64,000 nt of DNA, taken from the NCBI GenBank assembly GCA_947589085.1, contig CANPZD010000002.1, positions 1-64,000 of the forward strand. Reading direction: 5' to 3'. Of this stretch, positions 37,427-47,800 are shown piece after piece. Each line of letters starts with the position of its first letter. Position 1 is the stretch's first letter. Made by a program: the position numbers and the translations under genes. The stretch comes from an uncultured Clostridia bacterium (GTDB lineage Bacteria > Bacillota > Clostridia > Christensenellales > Borkfalkiaceae). The notes below the pieces were generated by a model, which made no database searches, was not told where the DNA came from, and saw only the letters and a program-made list of their open reading frames with translations.

Positions 37427-39070
37427 ATGAGCGAAGAAGTCAAGCTGCCCGAGAACAAGAATCAAAAAAAGAACAAGCACTATCTTTCGGGCAAAGAGAT
37501 CCGCGCGATCTCGAAATCGAACAATAAGATCACAAAAGTACTCGAAAAGAAAAAGAAACGCAAGGCCAAAGAGTCCGAATTCACGTCGGAACTCAAAGAC
37601 AATGCGAATATTCTCGAGATCGAGGATCTTCACACCTATTTCTTTACCGATCAGGGCGTTGTCAAGGCGGTCAACGGCGTTTCTTTCGAAGTGCCGCAAG
37701 GCTCCACGGTGGGTGTTGTCGGCGAGAGCGGCTGCGGCAAATCCGTCACGAGCATGTCGGTGATGCAATTATTGCAGGGTCCCGCGGGACAGATCTATTC
37801 CGGATCCATCCGCTTCAAATCGTACGATTTCAAGCTCGATCCCAAGGGGAATCCCATTCCCATTTGGGAAACGGACGCAGACGGGAATCCCATCATGGTC
37901 CCCGCCATGCAAAAGCGCAAGGCCTATCTTCCCATGACTGCGGAAGGCGTCGGCGCGGGCGTCAAGCACGGTAGGCTCGTGCCCGTCTGGGACGACGATA
38001 AAAACGGAAAGCCCGTTCGGATCCCCGCGCGCGACGCCGCCGGAAACGCCAAATATACGCGCAAGGGGAAGCTCGTCATGGAGCGGCGCCAGCTGCGCGA
38101 TCAAGAGGGGAACCGGATCTATAAAGAGAAAGTTCCCGCTGCGCAGGAAGCCGAAAACGACAATTTCAAACGCGACAAAGACGGTTGCAGATTCTTTGTG
38201 AAAGCGAGAGTCCCCCGTCTCGATAAAGAGGGCAACGAGATCCTCGAATTCAAACAGAAGCGCGACGAATACGGAACGCTGATGTACGAAATGGAGGAGA
38301 AGGTGTTCGATATCGCGCAGATGCCGATCAAAGAGATGTACCGTCTCCGCGGCCGGCAGATCGCGATGATCTTCCAGGAACCCATGACGTCGCTCAATCC
38401 CGTCTTTACGATCGGGAACCAGCTCGACGAAGTGACGCTCCTGCATTTCCCCGGCTCCACCAAGGCGGACGCGCGCCGGCGTTCCATCGAAATGCTCAAT
38501 CTCGTCGGCATCGCCATGCCGGAGCGGGTGTACCGCTCGTATCCCCACGAACTTTCGGGAGGCATGCGGCAGCGCGTCATGATCTCCATGGCGCTTGCGG
38601 GAAATCCCCGGCTGATCATCGCAGACGAACCTACGACCGCGCTCGACGTGACGATTCAGGCGCAGATCCTCGATCTTCTGCGCGATCTCAAAAAGCGGAT
38701 CAACGGCTCGATCCTACTCATCACGCACGATCTGGGGATCATTGCGGAAATGGCGGATTACGTGGTCGTCATGTATGCGGGCCGGATCATCGAAAAGGGC
38801 ACGGCTTCGGAGATTTTCCACCATCCCATGCACCCTTACACCATCGGTTTGCAGAAATCCAAACCCACGATGAACTCCAACGCGGAAACGCTGTTCAATA
38901 TCCCGGGCAATGTTCCGAATCCCATCGATATGCCCGATTACTGTTATTTCCGCGAGCGTTGTTCGGGTTGTATCAAGCGGTGCTTCGGTGATTATCCTCC
39001 CATGGTTCAGGTCAGTCCCACGCATTGGGTGGCGTGTCACCTCTACGGGGAAAAGGAGAAATCAGAATGA
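37427..39070 (+). CDS. oppD: Oligopeptide ABC transporter ATPase OppD with about 160-aa insertion
   Basis: GESGCGKSVTSMS Walker A, IFQEPMTSLNPVFTIGNQ, LSGGMRQRVMI, LIIADEPTTALDVT; 547 aa total. Confidence 0.95.
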   Translation: MSEEVKLPENKNQKKNKHYLSGKEIRAISKSNNKITKVLEKKKKRKAKESEFTSELKDNANILEIEDLHTYFFTDQGVVKAVNGVSFEVPQGSTVGVVGESGCGKSVTSMSVMQLLQGPAGQIYSGSIRFKSYDFKLDPKGNPIPIWETDADGNPIMVPAMQKRKAYLPMTAEGVGAGVKHGRLVPVWDDDKNGKPVRIPARDAAGNAKYTRKGKLVMERRQLRDQEGNRIYKEKVPAAQEAENDNFKRDKDGCRFFVKARVPRLDKEGNEILEFKQKRDEYGTLMYEMEEKVFDIAQMPIKEMYRLRGRQIAMIFQEPMTSLNPVFTIGNQLDEVTLLHFPGSTKADARRRSIEMLNLVGIAMPERVYRSYPHELSGGMRQRVMISMALAGNPRLIIADEPTTALDVTIQAQILDLLRDLKKRINGSILLITHDLGIIAEMADYVVVMYAGRIIEKGTASEIFHHPMHPYTIGLQKSKPTMNSNAETLFNIPGNVPNPIDMPDYCYFRERCSGCIKRCFGDYPPMVQVSPTHWVACHLYGEKEKSE

Positions 39071-40344
39071 AGAATTTGATTCTTGCCGCCGTCGGCGGCG
39101 GACAGATCGCGGCTGCGGCCGTGTTCGTCGTGCTCGTTGCCGCGCTCATCACGGCGGCGACCGTCCTGTTCCGGTTGATCCTCCGCAAGCGGCGCAAAGA
39201 GAGACAGGCCGTGATCGACCTCGTGAAAACGCAGGAAGAACTCGATGAGATCAACGCGCCCTATGTGCAATCCGGAGACTTTACCGGATTCGACGACGAA
39301 TTGCAGTCGCAGCGGGAACAGGCCGTGCGCGAAAGAAAGGCGCAAGAGGACCGGGAACTTCCCGCGGATCCCGACGCGCTTCTGGAAGTCCGCCATCTGA
39401 AAATGTACTTCCCGCTGAAAAAGACGATCACGGGCAAGGTGACGTTGGCGCTCCGCGCCGTAGACGACGTTTCCTTCCGGCTCAGACCGGGCGAAACGCT
39501 GGGCATCGTCGGCGAGAGCGGCTGCGGAAAAACCACGATGGGCCGCGCCGTTCTGAAACTGTATCAGCCGACGGGCGGACAGATCTTCTTCGAGGGGAAG
39601 GACATCGCGCAGTATAAACCCAAGAAAATGCGGCCGCTGCGCACCAAGATGCAGATCATTTTCCAGGATCCATATTCGTCGCTTCCGCCCCGCAGTACGG
39701 TCGGCGGCATTCTCTCCGAACCCGTCAAGGTGCATAAGATCGTTCCGCGCGGGCAAATCAAGGATTACGTGCTGAATATCATGGAGCAGTGCGGCCTGCG
39801 GGACTATTATTACGAACGGTATCCGCACGAGTTCTCGGGCGGTCAGCGCCAGCGTATCTGCATTGCGCGCGCCCTCTCCGTGAATCCCAAGCTCGTCATT
39901 TGCGACGAACCCGTTTCCGCGCTCGACGTGTCCATTCAGGCGCAGATCATCAATTTGCTGAAACGGCTGCAACAGCAATTAGGGCTGACGTATATGTTCA
40001 TCTCGCACGATCTCTCCGTCGTCAAGCATATTTCGGATAAGATCGGCGTCATGTATCTCGGCTCCATGGTGGAATTCGGCGATAAGCATGCGATCTTTAC
40101 CAATCCCATGCACCCGTATACGCAGGCGCTGTTCTCGGCGGTCCCCAATCCCAATCCGGACGTGAAAATGGACAGGATCGTGCTGAAAGGCGATATCCCT
40201 TCGCCGGCCAATCCGCCGAAGGGCTGCAAATTCAACACCCGGTGTCCGCACGCCATGGAAATCTGCAAGCACATCGCGCCCAAATATAAAGAATACGAAC
40301 CCGGACACTTTGTGGCTTGCCATTGCTATTCCCAGGAGGACTGA
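39067..40344 (+). CDS. oppF: Oligopeptide ABC transporter ATPase OppF with N-terminal transmembrane helix
   Basis: ATGA overlap with oppD, SD AAGGAG; N-terminus MKNLILAAVGGGQIAAAAVFVVLVAALITAATVLFRLILRKRRKE, then GESGCGKTTMG, IFQDPYSSLPPRSTV, FSGGQRQRICIARAL, LVICDEPVSALDVS. Confidence 0.94.
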   Translation: MKNLILAAVGGGQIAAAAVFVVLVAALITAATVLFRLILRKRRKERQAVIDLVKTQEELDEINAPYVQSGDFTGFDDELQSQREQAVRERKAQEDRELPADPDALLEVRHLKMYFPLKKTITGKVTLALRAVDDVSFRLRPGETLGIVGESGCGKTTMGRAVLKLYQPTGGQIFFEGKDIAQYKPKKMRPLRTKMQIIFQDPYSSLPPRSTVGGILSEPVKVHKIVPRGQIKDYVLNIMEQCGLRDYYYERYPHEFSGGQRQRICIARALSVNPKLVICDEPVSALDVSIQAQIINLLKRLQQQLGLTYMFISHDLSVVKHISDKIGVMYLGSMVEFGDKHAIFTNPMHPYTQALFSAVPNPNPDVKMDRIVLKGDIPSPANPPKGCKFNTRCPHAMEICKHIAPKYKEYEPGHFVACHCYSQED

Positions 40345-40604
40345 TGAAGCGGCGCAAGGAACTTCCCGAAGAGAGGGAACCGGAGCAAAAAAAAGAGCAG
40401 AAGATCGTGTACATCGACGACGGCTCGACGATCGCGGATATGAGCGGGACCCGGCGCGGCGCGCCGCGCAAGAAATCCACCGCCCGCGAGAAAATACGCA
40501 CGTATTTTTCGGTCGTACGGCACATGCTTCTGCCCATGTTCTGCACCTTGCTGGCGTTTGGCATCATCTTTGTAATCATTCTCGCGGCGACGGGGCGGCT
40601 CTGA
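40344..40604 (+). CDS. Small single-TM membrane protein linked to opp operon
   Basis: MKRRKELPEEREPEQKKEQKIVYIDDGSTIADMSGTRRG...MLLPMFCTLLAFGIIFVIILAATGRL; TGATG overlap with oppF. Confidence 0.8.
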   Translation: MKRRKELPEEREPEQKKEQKIVYIDDGSTIADMSGTRRGAPRKKSTAREKIRTYFSVVRHMLLPMFCTLLAFGIIFVIILAATGRL

Positions 40605-40638
40605 TCCCGATCCGCAAACACATACAGGAGGAGACTCA

Positions 40639-42918
40639 ATGAAACGCAAACTTTTGCTTTGCGCAATCACGGCGGCGAGCGCGCTCTGTTTGGCGTGCGG
40701 CATCGCGGCCTGCGGCGGTAAAGAGGAGAAGAAAATCGGCCTCGCCTACGAATACAACGGAGAGAGGGGGGCATATGCCGTGACGGGGATCGAAAATCTG
40801 CCGTCGAAAGCGGAGGTCGAAAAGGATCCCACGCTCACCCGTCCGACGGAGATCGTCGTTCCCGGCAGCTATCGCAACCGTCCCGTGTTCGTGGAAAGCA
40901 ACGCGTTTTCCGGATATGATTTCGTTGAAACGTTGATTCTGGAAGAGGGCGTGCTCGCCGTCGACGACGGCGCGTTTGCCGGCTGCACGGCGCTCGCGTC
41001 GGTCACGCTTCCCGCAAGTCTCACCGGGATCGGCGCCGGCGCGTTTACAAACTGCACGGCGCTGACCGAACTTCTTCTCCCGGCAGGCGTTTCCGCCGTG
41101 GGAGACGAGGCTTTCTACGGCTGCACCGCGCTGAAAGAGATCGACGCGGCCGCGGGCAACGCCTCGTTCAGCAGTCTCGACGGCGTGCTCTACGACGCGG
41201 CGAAAACGCAGATCGTCTGCGCGCCCCTTGCGCTCGAAGGCGAAATTACGATCCCCGGCAGCGTGGCAACAGTCAAGGTCTCCGCGTTCCGCGGGTGCGG
41301 AAAGCTCGAAAAGGTTACGCTTTCCTCCGGGACGACGGCCGTCGGAACGTCCGCCTTCGCAGAGTGCGATTCGCTCAAATCGGTCGAACTTTGCGATACG
41401 CTCAAAACGATCGACGAGGGCGCCTTCTCCGGATGCGTTTCGCTCTCGGAGATCGCATTCCCCGCAACGCTTGAAAAGATCGGCCTTTCGGCGTTCTTCG
41501 GCTGCACGTCGCTGACCGCCGTTTCCGTTCCCGATCACGTGACCGAACTCGGCGCGCGCGCGTTTTCGGATTGCTCGGGTCTGATCTCCGCGTCGCTTCC
41601 CGCGGGTCTCGGGGAGATCTCCCGCGAACTGTTCCGAAATTGCGGGAAGCTCGCTTCGTTGGAGATCCCGGGCTCCGTCGCTGCGATCGGGGATTACGCC
41701 TTTATGAATTGCGTGAGCCTGCCGTCCATCCGTATTTCCGAGAATCTCAAAACGATCGGCGAACGCGCCTTTTTCGGGTGCAGCGCGCTTACTTCCGTGG
41801 AAGCGGATCCCGCAAACGAGCGGTATTACGGCAACGGCGCGGGGTTGTGTGAACGCGCGTCGGCGGGCGACGTTTTGCTCTACGGCGTCAATGCCGAAAC
41901 CGTGCAGGTTTCGGACGGCGTGAAGGAGATCGCGCCGTATGCCTTTTATTTCTGCGACAAGATCAAAGAAATCCAGCTTCCCGCGTCCGTTTCCGCGATC
42001 GGCGAGTGGGCTTTCGTCGGATGTTCCGCGCTCGAACGCATCGCGGTGGCAAAGGAGAATGCGTCCTTTATCGGCTCCGACGGCATTCTCTACCGCAAGG
42101 ACGGCGAAAATATTTCTTTTGCGCACATTCCTCTTTCGTTGAAAGGAACGGTGGAGATCCCCGAGGGGATCGAAGCGATCGGCGAAGTCGCGTTCCGCGG
42201 CTGTACGCAGCTGCAGGAGATCAAGTTGCCCGTATCGCTGAAAACGATCGGAGCCAATGCGTTCGAGGGCTGCGCCTCGCTCGTCTCCGTCTCGTTCCCT
42301 CCCGCGAAAGCCGAATCGCCCGAGCAAAACCAAGAAGAGGAGACCAAAACGGAAACATTCAAGGGGATCGAGATCGGCGCAAGCGCGTTTCTCGATTGCC
42401 TTGCGTTGGAGACGTTTACGATCCCCGACACGGAAACGGAAACGTCGCGCATCGGGGACAATGCGTTCCGCGGGTGCGTCTCTCTGCGGAAGGTCTCGCT
42501 CGGCAATCATGTTACCTGGGTCGGCACGAACGCATTCTCCGGTTGCGACGCGCTCGAGGAATTCACCGTTTCGAAGGACAACGCCGATTACGGCAGTCAG
42601 GATAAGATCCTTTACAATAAGAGCTTCACGGGACTTTCGGACATTTTCTACGTCCCCATGCGAATCTCCGGCAAGGTCGTGCTCCCCGAGACGTTGTCAA
42701 AGATCGAAGCGGCGGCGTTCTACGGCCGTGCGCTCCTCACCGAGATCACGATCCCGAGCGGCGTTGTTTCGATCGGCAGTTATGCGTTCTTCGGCTGCGA
42801 CAGCCTTGCCAAAGTCAATTACGGCGGCACGGAACAGCAGTGGAAAAACCTCTCCAAGAGCGCCGGAAACGAACCGCTCCGGCAAGCGGAATTCGCCCTG
42901 TACCAAGCGCAGAAATAA
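40639..42918 (+). CDS. BspA-type leucine-rich repeat (LRR_5) lipoprotein
   Basis: Lipobox CGIAACGG; repeats such as IPGSVAAIGDYAFMNCVSLPSIRISENLKTIGERAFFGCSAL; YGGTEQQWKNLSK near the C-terminus. Confidence 0.92.
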   Translation: MKRKLLLCAITAASALCLACGIAACGGKEEKKIGLAYEYNGERGAYAVTGIENLPSKAEVEKDPTLTRPTEIVVPGSYRNRPVFVESNAFSGYDFVETLILEEGVLAVDDGAFAGCTALASVTLPASLTGIGAGAFTNCTALTELLLPAGVSAVGDEAFYGCTALKEIDAAAGNASFSSLDGVLYDAAKTQIVCAPLALEGEITIPGSVATVKVSAFRGCGKLEKVTLSSGTTAVGTSAFAECDSLKSVELCDTLKTIDEGAFSGCVSLSEIAFPATLEKIGLSAFFGCTSLTAVSVPDHVTELGARAFSDCSGLISASLPAGLGEISRELFRNCGKLASLEIPGSVAAIGDYAFMNCVSLPSIRISENLKTIGERAFFGCSALTSVEADPANERYYGNGAGLCERASAGDVLLYGVNAETVQVSDGVKEIAPYAFYFCDKIKEIQLPASVSAIGEWAFVGCSALERIAVAKENASFIGSDGILYRKDGENISFAHIPLSLKGTVEIPEGIEAIGEVAFRGCTQLQEIKLPVSLKTIGANAFEGCASLVSVSFPPAKAESPEQNQEEETKTETFKGIEIGASAFLDCLALETFTIPDTETETSRIGDNAFRGCVSLRKVSLGNHVTWVGTNAFSGCDALEEFTVSKDNADYGSQDKILYNKSFTGLSDIFYVPMRISGKVVLPETLSKIEAAAFYGRALLTEITIPSGVVSIGSYAFFGCDSLAKVNYGGTEQQWKNLSKSAGNEPLRQAEFALYQAQK

Positions 42919-42932
42919 TCGACATTTCGAGA

Positions 42933-42958
42933 AATCCCCGCACGGCGGGGATTTTTTT
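42933..42958 (+). terminator. Intrinsic terminator after LRR lipoprotein
   Basis: AATCCCCGC-ACG-GCGGGGATT then T-run. Confidence 0.9.
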
Positions 42959-43031
42959 TGCATGCGGGGAAAAAATCGATTTGTATGCTGCCGCAAGATT
43001 TAGATTTTTTTTGCAAATCCGCCTCAAAGTA

Positions 43032-43060
43032 TTGTGCTTTGTCCGAAAAAATGCTATAAT
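43032..43060 (+). promoter_or_regulatory. Promoter for plsX operon
   Basis: TTGTGC - 17 bp - TATAAT. Confidence 0.6.
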
Positions 43061-43115
43061 AACTACGTACGTTGCTTTGCACGTAATTCAGGCGCATCCG
43101 GCAGGAGATATCCAT

Positions 43116-44144
43116 ATGTTGAAAATCGTTGTAGACGCAATGGGCGGCGACAACGCCCCCGCTGAAATCGTGAAAGGCGCCCTAAAAGCGCTCAATGAAA
43201 GAGAGGATTTTGCGCTCGTTTTTACGGGGGATGAGAACCTCGTGGGACATGAGCTGGTCAAATATAAATACGACGCAAGCCGCGTCGAGATCGTACACTG
43301 CTCCGAAGCGATCACGGGAGACGACGTCCCCACGCAGGCCGTGAGAGCCAAGCGGGACAGCTCCCTCGTCGTGGGGCTGAGAATGCTGAAAGAAAACGAG
43401 GAAGTGGGAGCTTTGGTCTCCGCCGGCGCAACGGGCGCGGTCCTTGCGGGCGGGGTCATGCACATCGGCAGGATCAAGGGAGTTCTTCGTCCCGCGCTCT
43501 GTGCGTTTGTTCCCAACGTCAACGGAAAGAAAACGCTTCTCTGCGATTGCGGCGCCAATGCAGAATGCAAACCCGCCTATCTTGCGCAATTCGGCGTGAT
43601 GGCGGCGGCGTATACCAAGGCGACGTTCGGCGTGGAAGAACCCCGCGTGGGCCTTCTTTCGAACGGCACGGAAGATCACAAGGGGGATCCGCTTCATCAG
43701 GAGGCCCGCGCACTGCTTGCGGAGACCGCCGGCATTCGGTTTGCGGGCAACATCGAAGGGCGCGATCTCATGTTCGGCGATTACGACGTCGCGGTGGCGG
43801 ACGGCTTCTCGGGCAATATCGCGCTCAAAGCCGTGGAAGGATGCGGAAAAACGGTCTCCTCCGTTATGAAACGCGAATTTGCAGGTTCCGCGTCCGGCAA
43901 GATCGCCTATTTCTTCGCCAGAAAGCAGATCGCGCGCGTTGCGGCCATGCTCGACTACGCGAAGATGGGCGGGTCGGTCTTTCTCGGCTTAAAGAAAGTC
44001 GTCGTGAAATGCCACGGCGCTTCCATGGCAAAATCCGTCACGCCTTCCGTCGTACAGGCGGTGGACGCATATCGCGGGGATCTGATCGGGCGGATCACCC
44101 TCATGTTGCAGGAGGCGGGACTCTCCGCGGGGGAGAACGCGTGA
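43116..44144 (+). CDS. plsX: Phosphate acyltransferase PlsX
   Basis: MLKIVVDAMGGDNAPAEIVKGALKAL...LLSNGTEDHKGDPLHQEA; start at ATG 43116 with GGAGA SD. Confidence 0.96.
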   Translation: MLKIVVDAMGGDNAPAEIVKGALKALNEREDFALVFTGDENLVGHELVKYKYDASRVEIVHCSEAITGDDVPTQAVRAKRDSSLVVGLRMLKENEEVGALVSAGATGAVLAGGVMHIGRIKGVLRPALCAFVPNVNGKKTLLCDCGANAECKPAYLAQFGVMAAAYTKATFGVEEPRVGLLSNGTEDHKGDPLHQEARALLAETAGIRFAGNIEGRDLMFGDYDVAVADGFSGNIALKAVEGCGKTVSSVMKREFAGSASGKIAYFFARKQIARVAAMLDYAKMGGSVFLGLKKVVVKCHGASMAKSVTPSVVQAVDAYRGDLIGRITLMLQEAGLSAGENA

Positions 44145-44806
44145 CCAACGGACAGGACTGGACGGAAAAGACTTACGCCGAAGCGGAGCGCACGCTCGGC
44201 TATACGTTCGGGGACCGGGCATTGCTTCTGAAAGCGTTTACGCATTCCTCCTATTCCGTGATCTCAGGCGAGGAAAACAACGAACGGCTGGAATTTCTCG
44301 GCGACGCGGTGCTGGAGCTTGTCGTCACGGAAATGCTTGTGAAGCGGAGCCGCGAGAATGAGGGAAAATTGACCGAACTCCGCAAACAGTATGTTTCGCA
44401 GACGGCATTGGAACGGGCGGAAGCAAAGATCGGACTGATGCGGTATCTTCGCTATTCGGGCGGGGAGAGCAACGTGGGCGGCAAGACGAACTCCAACCTG
44501 TTTGAGGCGGTCGTGGGAGCGATCTATCTCGACGGCGGGCTGGAAGCGGCGTCTGCGTTCATTTCCGCGCATCTCTCCGAAACGGAGACGGAAAACTATA
44601 AAACGCTCTTGCAGGAACTCACGCAGGAACGCGAACACGAAACGCCCGAATACCGCGTAAGAGAAAGAAACGGCAGATATGAATGCACCGTCTCTGCGCT
44701 CGAAACGAGCGCTTCGGGGCAGGGAGCGAGCAAAAAGGCCGCCGAAACGGCAGCCGCAAAGGCGCTCTATGAAAAGATCATGAAGGGGGGATCCCGTGAA
44801 TTTTAA
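44141..44806 (+). CDS. rnc: Ribonuclease III
   Basis: GTG start overlapping the plsX stop; NNERLEFLGDAVLELVVTEML signature; C-terminal dsRBD. Confidence 0.95.
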   Translation: MTNGQDWTEKTYAEAERTLGYTFGDRALLLKAFTHSSYSVISGEENNERLEFLGDAVLELVVTEMLVKRSRENEGKLTELRKQYVSQTALERAEAKIGLMRYLRYSGGESNVGGKTNSNLFEAVVGAIYLDGGLEAASAFISAHLSETETENYKTLLQELTQEREHETPEYRVRERNGRYECTVSALETSASGQGASKKAAETAAAKALYEKIMKGGSREF

Positions 44807-47800
44807 GGAAATACGGTTGGTCGGATTCAAATCCTTTGCGGACAAGACTTCCGTAAAATTCGAGGACGGCGTCACGTGCATCGTCGGCCCCAACGGCTGC
44901 GGAAAGAGCAATGTCGCAGACGCGGTCCGTTGGGTGCTCGGAGAACAGTCCGCCAAAACGCTGCGCGGCGGGACCATGCAGGACGTCATATTCGGCGGCA
45001 CGGAAACGCGGCGCCAGCTTTCGTTCTGCGAAGTGACGCTCATATTCGACAATTCCGAACGGCTCTTCGATATCGATTACGAAGAAGTCGCCATGACGCG
45101 CCGGCTCTACCGTTCGGGCGACAGCGAGTATCTGCTGAATATGCAGCCCTGCCGTCTCAAAGATATCACGGCGCTTCTGCACGGCGTCGGCATCGGGAAA
45201 GAGGGCTATTCGATCATCGGGCAGGGCAAGGTCGAGCAGATCATGAACGCGAAGCCGGAGGACAGGCGCGCCATCTTCGAGGAAGCCACGGGCGTGATGA
45301 AGTTCAAGACGCAAAAGGGCGAGATCGAGCGCAAGCTGGAGAGCGCGCGCGAGAATCTCACCGTGTTCATTCAGCGCATGGACGAGGCGGAAAAACAGCT
45401 TCATCCGCTGGAAAAACAGGCGGAAACGGCCAAAAAATACAGAGAATATTCCACCCAGCTCAAATACGAAGAAGTCAACGCATATCTCATCCGGAGCGAC
45501 AGCTTCGAATTCGAGACGGCAAAGTACCGCAAGATCATCGACGCGGCCGCCGAAGAACTTGCGCGCATCGAAGCGCGTCTTTCCGCGTTGGACGACGAGG
45601 AGGCGGGCGGAAAAGCCGAAATTGCCCGCGCGGACGAGGAGTTGCGTTCGCTCAACGAAAAGCTGCGCCTCTTCGAAGTCGGCATCGAACGCAAGAGCGG
45701 CGAAGCCAAGGTCATGAGCGAGAAGATCCGTTCGTATCGCAACCAGCTGGAACAGGCCGCCGAGGAGATCGCCTATTCCCAGCGCAGAACGGAAGAGATC
45801 GATTCGCTCGTCTCCGAGAGCGGAAAGAAGATGGAGAAAAGCGAGAAGCGCGCCAAGGAGATCGCCGAGGAGAGCACGCGGCTTGCGACCGCTCTGCAGG
45901 AGGCGGACGCCCGCGTTTCCGTGTATGAAAAGTTATCCGGCGAAAAGCGGGCGAGCGAGATTTCCTCCGTGGAAAATCTTGCGGACGTGCGCGCGAACGT
46001 CGGGAGTCTGAACGCCCGCCGCGACGCCGCGCAGGACCGGATCGGAGAAGTCCGCGAGGCGATCGCAAAGGCGGAGGCGAGAAAGCTCGAATACGAAACG
46101 CAGCTGAGGGATTGCCGCAAGGAAAAGCGCGCCTGCGAGACGTTTCTGGACGCGAAGCAGAAGAACGAAGAGGAACTTCTCTCCGCCGTGGAAGATCTCT
46201 CGGCGTCCTCGCGCAGGATCACGCAGGAGATCGTGGACTGCAACACTTCGATCGCAAATCTCACCAACAATCTCGAACTCTATCAGAATCTGAAAAATAA
46301 ATTCGACGGCTATCGGGATTCCGTGCGCCGTTTGCAGCTCGACGCACAGCACAATCCGGAGATCGGCAGGCGCATCAAAGGCGCGATCGCCGATATCGTG
46401 AGCACGGATAAAAAGTACGAGGTCGCCATTGAAACGACGTTCGGGGCCGCGATGCAGAATCTCGTCACGGCCACGGCAGACGACGCAAAGTACTTGATCG
46501 AATACCTCAAGCGCACGAACGGGGGGATCGTCACGTTCCTGCCCGTGGAGAGCATGCGGCCGCGTCCGGACACCCGCGAAGTGGAACGCGCGCTTTCGGA
46601 AAACGGCGCGTTGGGACTTGCGAACGACCTTGTGCGCTACGACGATTATTACGCGAACGTCATCAAGAACCTGTTGGGCAACACGCTCATCTGCGATACG
46701 ATCGCGAACGCAACGCTCATCGCAAAGCGATATCCGCGCGCGTTCCGCATCGTCACGCTCGACGGAGACAATATTGCGACGAGCGGCGCCATGACGGGCG
46801 GTTCCCGCAGAAAGGACAGCGGCAATCTGCTTGCGGGCGAGCGGCACATCAAGGAGTGCGAAGAGGGCATCGCGCGCAAAAAGGCGGCGGCCGAAAAACT
46901 CAAACGCGCCCTCGAGAGCTGCGAAAAAGAACTCGCGGACGCGCGCGCGGCGCAGGAGGCGTTCCGCGTCAAAGTGCAGGAGGAGACCAAAAATTTTGCC
47001 GTGCTTGCGCAGAAAGAGATCACCCTCGAGGGCATGATCGCGGAAACGGCCGCGAGCGTGGAGGAATACGGCGCGCTTGTGGACCGCCTTACGCGGCAGG
47101 CTTCCGATCTCGAGAGCGAGATGCTCACTTCGGCGGAAAATGAAGAATTGCTCAACAAGATCCGTGCGGAAGCGGCTTCGGAGGCGCAGGCCCGCGAGGC
47201 GGAGATCGGCAAGCTCAGAGAGCGGCGCGACGGGATCGCGGAACAGCTGCACGCCCTGCGCGTGGAGGGCGCGACCGTGGATTCCGTCCGTTCGGCGGAG
47301 GAGGAAAACGTCGCCCGTCTGAAAACGGAGCAGGCGGAACTTCTGCGGAAGATCGACGAGACCCGCGTGAAGATCGTACAGACGGAGCGCGTGATCGAAC
47401 AGCTCAAACGCGACGAAGAGAAGGTATCGCTCACGGAGGACGAACAGCGCACGGTGGGAGCCATCCGCGCCCGCCTCGAAGGGGTGGAGAGCGAAAAGCG
47501 TTCGGTCAACGAACAGCTTGCCAAACTTTCCGAAGAGAAGCGCACGCTGCTCACCGCGCAGATGACGAAGGGCGAGGATAAGCATAACGCGGAGCTGGAG
47601 ATCTCCAAAGCCGAAACAACGCTCGAAAACATGAAACAGCGGCTGGAAGAACAGTACGGCCTTACATACGAGAGCGCCAAGGAGCTGCGCGATCCCGATT
47701 ACGATTTTACGCAGGCAAATACGAATATCAATTCGCTTCGCCACAAGATCGCCGCGCTCGGGCTTGTGAACCAGCGCGCCGAAGAGGACTACGAGGAGCT

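Noticed and set aside
43547-44140. N-terminal extension of the rnc ORF (419-aa ORF in track)
   Set aside because: The extension overlaps plsX in another frame; RNase III begins at GTG 44141, which overlaps the plsX stop.
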